A stretch of 64,000 bases of DNA, from NCBI RefSeq assembly GCF_051622035.1, contig NC_135355.1, positions 29,172,986-29,236,985 of the forward strand, given 5' to 3'. Below, in pieces: positions 21,301 to 32,371 of this stretch (positions are counted from its first letter, which is position 1; each line of letters starts with the position of its first letter). Source of the stretch: Arctopsyche grandis (taxonomy: Eukaryota; Arthropoda; Insecta; Trichoptera; Hydropsychidae). Position numbers and translations under genes: made by a program. The notes under the pieces are model-generated. The model was not told where the DNA came from. It saw only the letters and a program-made list of their open reading frames with translations, and did no database searches.

Positions 21301-22921
21301 CTTTAGATACAAGTAGACACTTTTTTTACACACTACATATGAATAGGTATAGTTATTTTAAATCGTTCATTGAATATCGAATGTATATTTGTTAGATTTC
21401 CAATTGCAAAATATCTCTGAATATTCGGCTTATTGGGAACAGACGAGAACGATGTATGGTCCGTTTGAGTGTACCGTTACTATGAAGTCCGGAAACGCTG
21501 ATGTTTATCTGAACGAAATTCCCGGCGGGCAATATACGAATCTTCAATTCCAAGCGTTCTCGCTTGGACTCGGAGATCAATTTGAATCTGTTAAAAATGC
21601 TTATAGGTCAGTATTATACATAATTTTTCACCGTTTATGTGACATACATACATACATTGAAATGTCTTAAATTCGTTGCAGAGAGGCAAATTTACTACTC
21701 GGAGATATAATCAAAGTAACGCCATCTTCTAAAGTCGTCGGTGATTTAGCTCAATTTATGGTTCAAAATAAACTGACCACTGACGATATTATGGCTCGAG
21801 CTGAAGATTTGTCGTTCCCAAAATCCGTTGTTGAGTTTCTTCAAGGAGCTATCGGCACACCACACGGCGGATTCCCTGAGCCGCTTAGGTATGTACCTAT
21901 GTATATATTGCTATTTTTAGATTGATTTATTTATATAGACTAATTCTTTATTGAGTAAATGCTTCTTTGATTAGGTCTAAAGTGCTTAAAGATATGCCTC
22001 GCATCGATGGAAGACCTGGAGAAAATTTGGCTTCGGTAGATTTTGATAAATTGAAGAAAGATCTTATAGAAAATTATCCACAGGTACTATTTTGATTCAA
22101 TATTAGTTTTTGGGCTTTTTTTACAAACTGTTTTTATTAATATTCTTTCAATAGATTTCAGATTACGATGTAATGTCTGCTGCTTTATATCCTCAAGTTA
22201 CTGGTGACTACTTACGCTTTAAGGATTCTTATGGACCTGTAGATAAGCTAAACACGAGAATATTCTTAGTTGGGCCGAAAGTATGATTTTTTTTTTATAT
22301 GTCTTTAATTTCATACATATAAATATAAATGTATTATTATGAAATTCAAATGTTTTCAGGTAGGAGAAGAAGTTGAAGTTAAACTAGAAAAAGGAAAGAC
22401 ACTTGCTATTAAAACTTTAGCTTTATCTGATGATCTTACCGCTACCGGTCTCCGAGAAGTCTTCTTTGAACTGAACGGTCAACTTAGATCAGTTTTTATC
22501 AGAGATGAACAAGCCAGCAAGGTATATATAATGGAAATATTACATAATGTATTTTGTTATATTCATTTGAAAGTAATTTTATAATACATATATTTTTTAT
22601 TTAGGAAATGCATGTTCATCCAAAAGCAACAAAAGGTAACAAAAATGAAGTAGGTGCCCCCATGCCTGGAACTGTTATAGGCAAGTGTTCTTACTAATGA
22701 TATATATTGTGTATAATTTCCTTTATAACTAATTTCCAATTTTTTTAGACGTGAAAGTAAAAGAAGGCGATCACGTTGAAAAAGGTCAACCTATAGCAGT
22801 AATATCTGCCATGAAAATGGAAATGATAGTACAGGCACCGATCGCTGGCACAATTAAATCTGTACAAGTCACCAACGGAGTGAAACTAGAAGGAGAAGAT
22901 TTGATCTGCAAAATTGAATAA
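15396..22921 (+). CDS. PC: Pyruvate carboxylase, mitochondrial (complete, 23 constitutive coding exons plus one optional)
   Basis: Converts pyruvate, bicarbonate and ATP to oxaloacetate in the mitochondrial matrix (anaplerosis, gluconeogenesis, lipid precursor supply). Constitutive coding exons: 15396-15500, 15573-15724, 15803-15943, 17020-17135, 17336-17430, 17519-17919, 17992-18201, 18269-18359, 18549-18684, 18769-18866, 18942-19026, 20134-20383, 20453-20600, 20692-20893, 20964-21021, 21098-21312, 21396-21606, 21682-21888, 21975-22083, 22155-22280, 22360-22521, 22605-22680, 22749-22921. All phases agree and give 1188 aa, the normal family size. Residues 1-35 are basic and acid-free, a likely targeting peptide. 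The biotin carboxylase domain starts at [18 protein letters not shown] (47); the ATP loop GGGGRG is at 207-212; [13 protein letters not shown] is near 335. The carboxyltransferase has [11 protein letters not shown] (576, metal ligand D582), CIKDMAG (K751) and HVHTHD (H781, H783). The biotin carrier ends in AMKMEM with biotinyl K1154. Splice sites are canonical except one GC-AG. Intron 3 carries a transposon. Confidence 0.97.
16336..16868. mobile_element. hAT element in pyruvate carboxylase intron 3
   Basis: The inverted ends TAAGGTGACCATTTTT and GAATGGTCACCTTA are flanked by CTATATAG (16328-16335) and CTATATAA (16869-16876), 7 of 8 matching. Subterminal GGACTGTCCTGG motifs occur. It codes for nothing. 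A longer relative with TAGGGTGACC ends lies at 42120-43109. Confidence 0.75.
19535..19585 (+). CDS. PC: Candidate 51-nt cassette exon of pyruvate carboxylase
   Basis: Lies alone between exons 11 and 13, with acceptor GGTTTACAG and donor ACAG|GTAAAA. Its 51 bases keep the frame: the G left by the exon before is completed either here (giving Asp) or by the next exon (giving Ala). Inclusion adds 17 residues, [17 protein letters not shown], between the linker and the carboxyltransferase domain (after residue 543), for 1205 aa. Good splice sites, open frame and plausible hydrophilic peptide support it; homology is not known to me, so inclusion could be regulated or absent. Confidence 0.6.
22681..22748 (+). 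other. PC: GC-AG intron of pyruvate carboxylase
   Basis: The donor reads ATAG|GCAAGT and the acceptor TTTTTTAG|ACG. Only this choice joins TVI to DVKVKEG in frame at the biotin-carrier domain. The rest of the donor, AAGT, is a perfect match to the consensus, as is usual for GC donors. Confidence 0.85.
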
Positions 22922-23330
22922 GCCGCCCTCAAAATTACACACAGTCCATTGATTTTATTTTAATGCAAGCAAATCCAAAAACTACAACACATTATTACAT
23001 TTCCAAAATGTTTCTACTTATATGATTGTATGTGTTGAGTTATTTGTATTTAATATAAATAATTCTTACGAGTATCTGTAAAGTTTAATTATTCGGCACA
23101 AATTGTGTATAATGTACTAAGTACGTAATCAACAAACCCATGCCTTCGTGTTAGAGAAGATGAGATTATTATATTTTAAAAACTAGTTTTATCTTCATAT
23201 TACGAATTGTTAAATGATTTTAATTTAAATATTTATTTTAGCGATAAAAGACGTATCACTATAAGTGCTGGTCTGAGGGTCCTTTATTTTATATAAGAAT
23301 TTTAATTTTAAGTAATTAATGAATAAATTT
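22922..23330 (+). other. Pyruvate carboxylase 3' UTR and polyadenylation candidates
   Basis: AT-rich trailer after the TAA. AATAAA at 23322-23327 is the first good poly(A) signal; another is at 23611-23616. The exact end cannot be set. Confidence 0.45.
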
Positions 23331-25374
23331 AATGTATTTAGTACGATGTATGTATACATCAATGTATGTATTTACGTATACTTGTTTCATTTTTTAAATG
23401 GCTGAAACTCAACGGTGCTTTTATTTATTTCTTCTGGCTGGAATTGGAGCTATGTATGTAGAATATCGTAGTGTTTGTACTTTTATGCTCATTTTTTTAC
23501 CTTTTAAATTATCCGTTTCAAATATTTTTCATTTTTATGCATACAAAAAATTTTTAAAAAAATTGTCTTTTATTTGAGCGATTGTCATTTTTTTTTATTT
23601 CAGATGACGCAATAAAATGGTAATAAAAATTAAACAAATGTATGATTTTAAAAAATTTATTATTTGGATTTATCATTGCAATCCAGTTGCTTTCGTACGA
23701 ACACACAGATCAAGGGAAGCGTATTAGACATACTATACATTATTTTCCATCTAGTCTAATGGAAATGAAAACAGTTTCAGAAGATTCAAAATCAAAAATC
23801 TATTCTTTTGTTTCACATTTAGAGACTTTCATATTGATGTATAAAAGTTATTTTTTTTTAATTCAACAAATGATATGATTTATTTACTACATATCATAAA
23901 TACAAAGTTTGATTTGCCAAAAATCGTGTATATGAATTATTTTATTACTTTTCGATCACAGCCATACGTTTCATCTAAATCGTAGTCAATCTTTCTTTCA
24001 CAGTGTAAACCAATCGGCTTTTTATTTACGGATGTACATATAATATTATAGTAATGACATTACACACAACTTACAGTTGTATTAGAATGTTTAAATTAAT
24101 TGAAAAACCTTGCAAGTAACATAAATTGGTTTATTACACAAATTTCATTTATAAAAGATGCAATTGACATGTCATACGATATTTCACAGATATGACACTT
24201 CATTACATATTAAAAACAAACATAATTTCACGTGTTAACTTACTTTGTTTTCAAATCTGTTCTTACTGAAACATTTTCTCAAGATATCAAAGAAAAAATT
24301 GTTAGCATTAATTTTAATATTCATCAATGCATTGCCCTGAATATACATATGTATAATAATATTAAAAAGAAAAATCATCATCCGCAGAAACAAAGATTGA
24401 ATCCATCGAAACATTAAAAATTGACACAATCACACAGTAAACATGTATATATTACACATCTACAAATGTTCCGTTGTAAAACAATAATTGGTGCCTTCAA
24501 AAACTTCAACATTGAAACGTCTGTTTATTCAAATTAATATTAATTTGCATTAAGTGAACGGTAAATTGAAGTGACGTTGCTCTTATATAATAATAATATT
24601 AAGGCATTAAACATAAAAATGTTGTATTGAAAAGCGATGCTGTCATCAAGCAAAGCCTCGTGTACTTGTGTGTGTGTGTGTGTTTTGTGTGATTCTTTAC
24701 AGAAGTAGAATGTAACTTGCATCTTTGTAAGTATACATACATACTTAAAGTTAAATCGGTGGTGTGCCATTCGATAAATACAAATATAATGTGAATACGA
24801 CAAACTCTGCATCTATGAAACGATACGAACATGCCTCAAATAGTCAAATATAGTCTATACGAGACTTATAAAAGACACAGTCAGACCAAGTAAATTTATG
24901 ACGTTTTACAAAACATCAAATGCGTTTTATATTCTTGTGTAAAAAATTCATAAGATAAGATATACGTACCTAACGTGCAGAAACAGACAAAACTTCACAT
25001 TTCTATATATAACACCATTCACGCAGTTTGCCATTCGTGGATAATAAATATCATACTTTCAATAAAATGCATATTGAAACTATGTAATCGAGTGAATATT
25101 TTTGCGTAGTACACGTACAGTGATATTCCGAATTAAAAGCTGCGATTCAACGAGCAAGAAGCTGTTGATTAGATTTAAGCGGAGCATGAGCGTCGCTCCT
25201 TGCTCATTGAATCACAATCGTTAATCTTGAATAGAGCCTACGTTATTAATTAATATATCATTCCTTCGAATAGAAAACGAAAATTAAAACTATCACTTAA
25301 ATTTTACAATATTAAGATACACTGATCCTTACTAATCTTACATACACACATATTATGATGCTCCTAATCTATAA

Positions 25375-25375
<1 letters not shown>
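23331..25375. other. Gene-free AT-rich stretch
   Basis: Short frames only. A small TG run lies at 24667-24690 and ACATAC motifs are scattered. No gene or clear element seen. Confidence 0.45.

Positions 25376-25463
<88 letters not shown>
25376..25463. repeat. Long (AT)n microsatellite
   Basis: About 43 uninterrupted AT dinucleotides. Confidence 0.97.
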
Positions 25464-25465
<2 letters not shown>

Positions 25466-25700
25466 ATGAGACAATTTTCAAGGATGTTAAGGGTGAAAAA
25501 ATAGTTTTTCGCTACTAATTTTAGAAAAAATATACCCTATACCTGCTTGTATAAAAAATATATACAACTACTAAAAAGCACATCGACCTACAAACATAAC
25601 ATGTGGATTTTGATTAAAATCAATTCATGGGAATGTATGTACATTTATTCGTCATTTCTTTTTTACTAAAATAATTAAGAAAGTGACTAACACCCCTGAT

Positions 25701-26635
25701 CAGTGGCGGAACTAGGTGGCGGGGAGACTGGGGCAGAAAAGGGCCTATTTATATTAAATAATCATATTTTTTCATATATTATTCTGTAATAGCTTTCTTC
25801 AATTTATTTTTTTGATTGTAAAATTGTTGCTCTTTGCTTTTTTTAATTTGAATTTGTTTAATTGCTGTTTGCTATTTTCAAATTTTGTTTTTTGTTGTAA
25901 AAGTTTTGTATTTTTTATGTATTTGCCTGTTTTTTATCGTCTGCAATTTTAATTTGGCATAATGTTCATTATATTGTAAGCAAGGCTGTAACGCGGGGGG
26001 GGCAGGGGGGGGGTAGTTGATCCCATGCACAAAATTTAGAGATTGACTGATTTTTTTTAATGATTTTAAAGTGTTGATTATGATCTGAAATTTTACAATT
26101 CTTGTTTTTTTTAATGTAGACGATTGCCTTTCGCCCTATCTATGTATTTATGAAAATGACTATAATTTCCTTTCAATTCATTTTATTCTTTTGAAGTTTA
26201 ATTTATTTGTTTACTTGGCGTATGATATAAAATAATAGATAAATAAGGAATAGAGGGGGGGGGCGACAATAATATGTTTGACCTCGGGTGCAATCTACCC
26301 TAGCTATGACTCTAATTATAAGTAATTAACTACCAATTTCTGTTTTTTTAGATACCAGTGCCATAATAAGACAAATAGGGCCCAAGATGAGGAGGGGGGC
26401 GAAATAGAACTGACAAATATAATAGACAAAAGAACAAATTTAAAATAAATAAAATCTCAAATGTACATATATATTTGAAGAAATCTTTTGACTTGTGGCG
26501 CATTTTTTTCTTTTATAACAATCTTTCCAAAATCTTTAATTTTTTATGGTTATTTTACATTTTTTTATTTTTTATATATTATTTAAATAAGCGAGTCCCT
26601 GATATTTTTTCGGAGGGGGGGGAGTTCCGCCACTG
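25701..26635. mobile_element. Non-autonomous hAT element, 935 bp, with G-runs
   Basis: The inverted termini CAGTGGCGGAACT and AGTTCCGCCACTG are perfect over 13 bp. Flanks CCCCTGAT (25693-25700) and CCCCTAAT (26636-26643) match at 7 of 8. The interior is AT-rich with five runs of 6-9 G on the plus strand. No open frame of note. Confidence 0.8.
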
Positions 26636-26643
26636 CCCCTAAT

Positions 26644-27749
26644 GGTAATATTTGAGATCTGGAAATAAAAATACCAACATAATCTTATCAATATACACAT
26701 AGATAGTTTTATCAAATTTGATGTTTCAAGTAACTATGTACATATGTATGTGTATGTACCTCTTGGAGGCAAGACCACTTTCTTCTTCACAGCAAACGCT
26801 GTTAAATATTAAACGGAAGTCAGTTTATTCATAAGAAAGCTCAGAGTATATTGTAGAACTTATCTTGATCATTATAATAAATCTGGAAGTGTTAAGCTAT
26901 CCAAAACATTTCATTAAAAAAAACCAACCTCAAACTTAACAAATAAGATTTATCAATAACCCTAGGAGTATTAACATATGTACGAGTAGGTTATTTATGT
27001 AATATATTTTTTTTTTATAATAATACTTATTTCACTTTCTTTTAAGCATTTTCAGTCAATTTTCAAAACTACCTTTAGCACGTATTCACACTACATACAT
27101 TACAAAATTGTGACATCTACACAATCACAAATAAATGCGATTTATATGTGCGCTTTTTGAATAATTTATTGAACAATGTTAGTGTGATTTAGTTTTGATG
27201 ATGAATGAAACGATGACCCACCCTTCTTATCGACAAAATATGAAGTCGTTGAATATAATTAATCCTTAAATTGTATGTGCATACATTTCTTGTCGAACTT
27301 CAATCATTTGTGTTTAACAGTTCCAATGCAAGCGAATCATTTATATAAAAAAGTTTATCCAATTTTCCGTTTTTAATTTAAAAAATGCTTTTTAATCAAC
27401 TACATTTTCAATCGTATGTAATACATGTATACATATTTTTTAATTTGAATAATTTCAGTAAGTATATCAAAAAGTATTCTGTTTCTCACTAAGAATAAAT
27501 ACTGATTTACCGAGTGGAAAAATAAATTAAAATAAATATGAAAATATATTCATCATTTTTTTTTTTTAATACTACCCCTCAAAATGAAATACTTTAGTTA
27601 AATGAAGATGAAACTGCTACATTGCCAATGACACCATTTTTATCACCGAAGCGCAAATAAAAACGCTCATATGTTATATAGATATTATATGAATGTATAA
27701 TAAATAGGCTTTGTTAATAGTAAAATATAAATGCTGAACTTCTGCAGTA
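26644..27749. other. Gene-free stretch, 3' flank of the two-membrane-segment gene
   Basis: AT-rich, no recognisable gene. The minus-strand 3' UTR of the next gene probably lies in its right part. Confidence 0.45.
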
Positions 27750-29219
27750 TTAATCCTCTTCAGATGGATTTTCAGCCGTCAGTAATATTGCATTGTCTTC
27801 TGCTTGCAAATCCGATGTTAAATTCTACAAACATATTTTTACTTAAAACAATTAACTATTAACAAAATATATTCGAATAAAATGTTATATGGGAATTATA
27901 CCCCTATCTCTTGAATCCTCCTCTTACAACGTTGTCTTCGGCGAAGAGCATAGCACAGAATGGCTAAGACGAGCAGTGCGGACAAAGCAGCCGAAAGAAT
28001 TGCTGGTAGCAATAAGTTATCTCGAGCACTATAACCCTATAAACAATAATCAATCTTAAAGTTTAAAAAATATCCATCTATCTAATTAATGTAACCAAAT
28101 GTAACTCACCGTCCATTGGAAGTAAGACGACGGATCAACAAAAGGCCACCTTGTTTGTAACCATGACGACTTTGTCTGTGACATTTTCACATCGTCGTTT
28201 CCTGTCTGCTCAGAAACATCATCTTCATCAGCCAAAGGTTCTTTATAATCTTCATCGTCATCATCTAAAATGTGTTCTTTCATTTCCATGTACTTCACTG
28301 CGTCCATTTTACTTTTATTCTTGTCCTTTGAATCGTTGTCTGCAACTGTCTTATTTTGAACTATTTTAATAGCATCTGTTACATTGGCGTTCACTGTAGA
28401 TACTATCGTTGTTGTGGATTGATTTGTAGTTGATGTGGACGTAGTCATGGGAGTTTTGGTCATATCATAGTCTTCATCATCGTCACCCTCGTAATCAGGC
28501 CACTTTATCTGATCGTGTCCTAGCATCAAATCATTATTACTCTCTCTTTGATGAGAATAAGGCGAAGATAGCTTTTCTATAGTCGTCAGAGTACTCAGCT
28601 TAACGACGTCAGTATTTGGTGTTGGGGTAGGCGTGGTGGACAATTGGAGCCGTTTCAAAGCTGGCATTATCCAAGCTTGCTCGGTTGTTACAGTTTGATT
28701 TGGAGCAATTGTAGTAGGTGGAGATGTAACTATAAGAACAGTTTCGACTGGAATTACTGTATTATTTTCATTCTGTTGAACGGTAGTCTTGTTGAGAGTC
28801 ATACTAAGCGATTTATGTGTACTCGTCTCTTGTGATAACTTCATATCATGCGCCAATTCCTTCTTTCTCGTAGGACTTTTATCGGGTTGTACAGTTGAGC
28901 ATGGAGTGGTATTTTTAGCAGACAATTGTTCGTGTTTGACAGAATTGATATGATTTGGTAAGTCGATGGGCATTATGCCGCTCAGGATGAGAGCAAACAA
29001 AAGAGTTCCAAATACCAGTAATAGACCAAAAAATATAATGGCCACATAATATACCATTAACTTTTTACTCATTCTTCTGACATGAGTTGACGGGCTGTAA
29101 TCTCTGCCTTTGCCTTTAAGACCGCTATTCGAAAGCACTTCTTCAGTCTGCGGCAGTATCGTATACTGCAGACTGTTCTCGCCTTGCCTCACCGTTTTGT
29201 ACATCTTGAACCTGCTCAT
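27750..29219 (-). CDS. Unknown two-pass membrane protein, Ser/Thr-rich, three exons, 439 aa
   Basis: Coding exons on the minus strand: 29219-28110 (370 codons), 28036-27902 (45 codons), 27824-27750 (24 codons plus stop). Introns have GTGAGT/TATAG and GTATAAT/TTTGTAG boundaries, all phase 0. Residues 1-53 are basic and likely cytoplasmic. MVYYVAIIFFGLLLVFGTLL starts a membrane segment at about 55-82. Then come about 290 residues rich in Thr, Ser, Asn and Pro with several N-X-S/T sites and two acidic tyrosine motifs, DDDEDYD and DDDEDYK, that could be sulfated. A second membrane segment (378-401, LLLPAILSAALSALLVLAIL) is followed by RRRQRCKRR and an acidic tail ending NPSEED. Both ends would be cytoplasmic and the mucin-like loop outside. 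I do not recognise the family. Long uninterrupted frame, clean splice sites and sensible topology make it a real gene. The convergent neighbour is pyruvate carboxylase, about 4.8 kb away. Confidence 0.8.
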
Positions 29220-30189
29220 TCATTATTAACACAATTATAATAAAAGCTACACATAAATATGTAAATAAATAAGTAGTAAAAAAAAAATTGATCAAAATAT
29301 TTTCATTATAGAGCTATTAACGTCTAAGAAATATGATAAAATTGAATTTTTTACTTGGAAAAACGATAAACTTATTTATAAAGATAAAAAAAATGGTCAA
29401 ATCTAAACTGCTTTTAATTTTTTGATAACACTATTTAAATATGTAAATAAACAAAATAATTATATAAAATTTGATTTTTATATGTTCATGAGAAATACCT
29501 CTGTATGTACATAAACTACATACTAAATCCACTACTTAATTAAATCTTTTCAGATCTAAAAGTGTCAACATCTAATTCACAATGTAAATTCTGCTGATCA
29601 ACTCATCGAGAAGCCGAAGAGGTACACATAGATTTTTTTGTAGTTTCTGTACTCATATATGAAAGTGATCATAAGGTTTTTAACGTTATCTGAAGATTTT
29701 GGATTTTTAAACTATTTCGCAATACTAAAATTTGGACATTGCCAAATGTTAATTGACCGGCTAACGTTTGCTTCTTAGAAAGAAAAACCTAAAATTCTCA
29801 AAATTTTCATCAAATATGAGGTGTCTCAATATGGAAATTGATAATTTATTAGCTGTTAATTAGATAGTCAATATTGGTTAAACTTTTTGGTCAAATTTAA
29901 ATTATATTACAACTAATCAGTCATTCACGATTCATTGCTATATAAAGGCCTCTCTAATACCCTTCCATTTTTTTTTTCTGGGCGACACTTGATCTGATTC
30001 CACACATTTTCTAACACACTTACTTCCTACTCAAAATCTAGATACACTCCCTTGAATATATCTCTTGTCCATCTGCCATCCTATCTTCATTTTGATACCC
30101 TCACTCACTCCACTGTATCACCAACCATAAATTATACATCTGACCTATATGTTTTAGCATATTTATATTACACACTTCTCTTTACCATA
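29220..30189. other. Upstream flank of the two-pass protein gene
   Basis: AT-rich. An overlapping out-of-frame ATG lies 4 bases before the chosen start. No further exon identified. Confidence 0.4.
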
Positions 30190-30415
30190 CTTAAAGGTAA
30201 AATTTCGGTAATTGGATTATTAGTCACATTGCGACCGCCCAAAAGACAATTTTTGCCATGAAAATCGCGGATACGGAATATTTGGCACTCCAGCTCTCAT
30301 TAGTATGATAGTTATCGTTAGTATGATGGACTTTTCGGCTGCCAGATGTTCCGTTATAGAGATTTTAGTGACTTTTGGGCGAGCGCTTTGTAACCAATAA
30401 TCACGGAACCAGAAT
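30190..30415. mobile_element. TIR MITE (TGCCAGATGTTCCG family), diverged
   Basis: Left part AATTGGATTATTAGTCAC and right part ACCAATAATCACGGAACC are imperfect inverted copies. It also shares GCCAGATGTTCCGT and GAGATTTTAGTGACTT with 37690-37905. Confidence 0.55.
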
Positions 30416-30890
30416 TTCTGATGTTTTATATCTTTCATAGATCATGAAACCACTCGGCTATAAAATTTACTTATTATGAGTCATAAATACAACTACGGTA
30501 GTTTCTAATAAGTGTGTGAAAATGTTATGCATTTATTGTAACGTACAGTTTCCAATTTTAGTATATGTAGGTAAATATTGTATTGAATTCACCGTTAGAG
30601 CTTTTTATTACCTCGTCATAATATTATAAAATTACTTTGATTTACGATTTACGAACACTCATTTCAACGCGGAAATTTACAAATCGCACGCGACATTAAA
30701 TGAAAAGTGAGAAAACCAAACATCGTCAGTAACGAACGTGTTGATTTCGTACACTGAATAGGTACAATTACGTTCGGAATATGTAATTTAATGTTTGTAG
30801 CGCATTTTGATCGATATCCAAACAGCAGCAGCATTTCGACCCTAACAAGTGATGAAAATTGATCAGCGCTATCCGCATACTTGCACAAAT
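30416..30890. other. Gene-free stretch
   Basis: Nothing recognisable beyond short open frames on the minus strand without known motifs. Confidence 0.4.
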
Positions 30891-30899
30891 ATCACTATG

Positions 30900-31060
30900 T
30901 ATTTCCTGGTTCGTACCGTTTGGTAAAATGAGTCTGACGTCAGGCGGCCGCTGCACTTCCGGTTTGACGTGCGTGAAAAACCCGGTTTTATCCGCGACTT
31001 TCCGGTGACTAGCGCATCTGTTCGATATGTGGAGGATGAAGAGGATATTTTGTGCGCAAG
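30900..31060. promoter_or_regulatory. CpG-rich candidate promoter
   Basis: Much richer in CpG than its surroundings. It contains a perfect CRE-type TGACGTCA (30935-30942), GCGGCCGC, and CACTTCCGG, an ETS-like core, within 30 bp. On the minus strand it would lie 1.7 kb upstream of the two-pass protein gene, which may therefore start here with an untranslated exon. No transcript evidence is available. Confidence 0.3.
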
Positions 31061-31437
31061 TCCGATTTCATCGAACCGTCCAGACTTACCCCTTCTCTCA
31101 CCCCATATTTTACAACGGCGGCAAATTTAAATTCAAAAGCACGTCAAATCGTAAATTCGCTACGCATCTTACATATAAAACGCTAAAGTTTGTTCGTATG
31201 TATGTTCGTATCTTTGTATGTATGTACCTATGTATTTTTCGTCAATTTAATTAATAGTCGACAGTCTATTGTTCTGACGTCGTCGAACAAATAATTCGCT
31301 TTTTTACATACATACCTCCTTTACGTTTCACTTACGATTACAATTCAGGAAAAAGTTTGCCTCTTATCCGATCGTTTTCATACTTTGCCATATTGCTCAT
31401 TTTGGTCATCAATATAAGTAAATGGATCCTCCAACCT
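31061..31437. other. Gene-free stretch
   Basis: ATGTATGTA microsatellite motifs at 31195-31235; otherwise nothing seen. Confidence 0.4.
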
Positions 31438-31850
31438 TAATGGTTCGGTGATTACTAGTCACCGGACCCAGAAGGGGCAATGCATTGTTAAAGGTTTGCC
31501 GAACCTTTTTTACAAAGGATTTGCAACAATGGAACAATGGATAGCACTGTGACTATCCTACCTCTAGTGATTACTAGTCAAATGTGAACCGGTCACAGGA
31601 CAACCGGTCGCCCTAGATCGGTCACACGTGATCACCCGTCACACTAAAACTGGTCACGATAAAACTAGTCATACCCTAAAATCGGTCACGAGAAAACTGG
31701 TTGACCGATTTTAGGGTGTGACCAGTTTTCTCGTGACCAGTTTTAGGGTGTAATCAGTTTTAGTGTGACGGCTGATCACGTGTGACCGATCTAGAGCGAC
31801 CGGTTGTCCTGTGACTGGTTTACATATGACTAGTAGTCCGTTTACCGCCA
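31438..31850. mobile_element. Foldback element built of GGTCAC repeats, interrupted by a MITE
   Basis: The left arm TACTAGTCAAATGTGAACC and GGTCACAGGACAACCGGTCG are mirrored by CGACCGGTTGTCCTGTGAC and TACATATGACTAGTAG. Each arm is itself a series of 15-20 bp units with NCNGGTCAC cores. The arms seem to extend outward past the MITE at 31456-31566, which therefore inserted into the left arm. Confidence 0.7.
31456..31566 (+). mobile_element. Short hAT-type MITE, 111 bp
   Basis: TAGTCACCGGACCCAGAAGG to CCTACCTCTA with perfect GTGATTAC duplications at 31448-31455 and 31567-31574. It is internally deleted relative to the 133-bp copy at 49128. Confidence 0.8.
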
Positions 31851-31975
31851 TTACGATAGAGATAAAATATCGTTTAAGAAGCTTTTCAAATCTGCCCGGC
31901 GAGATACTCGGTGACGTTTACCGTTGACGTTTGTTTATTAGTTTTAAACATAGATGGCGGTAGTAAAAAAATATA

Positions 31976-32371
31976 TTGGTGTTTTTATTCAAAATAATAA
32001 GAGGTATGTTTTTAAAAAACTTTTTTCCTATTCAAAGGATTCGAAGTTCTCGGGGGCGTAGGCGACGAGGGCGAAGCCCAAGGGGGCGCAGACGCCATGG
32101 GCGGAGCCCTAGCGGGCGCAGACGCCGTGGCCGGAGCCCTAGGGGGCGCAGACCCCGGGGTTGTACATATATTTTTTTATAACAGACTTACTATATATGT
32201 TTGTTAGTTCGTGACAGTTAATTTAATAAAAAAAAAATAAATGAGTATTCAACTAAATTTATATAAAATAAAACTATTCAAATAAATTTAATAAAATGTT
32301 TACTATTAGATTAGTCATGTTTAAGCGGTTTATATTACAAATACCGAGCGAAGCCGGGTAATAAAGCTAGT
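31976..32371 (+). mobile_element. Helitron family 1 copy with GC-rich array
   Basis: The 3' end is GTTTATATTACAAATACCG, the GAGCGAAGCCGGG hairpin, then AATAAAG and CTAG at 32368-32371, followed by T. The 5' boundary is uncertain. 32041-32163 is a tandem GGGGGCGCAGACGCC-type array like that at 9425-9575; the Arg/Gly-rich frame over it is a repeat translation. Confidence 0.55.

Noticed and set aside
31976-32182. Arg/Gly-rich open frame of 68 codons
   Set aside because: Translation of a GC-rich tandem array inside a Helitron-like copy.
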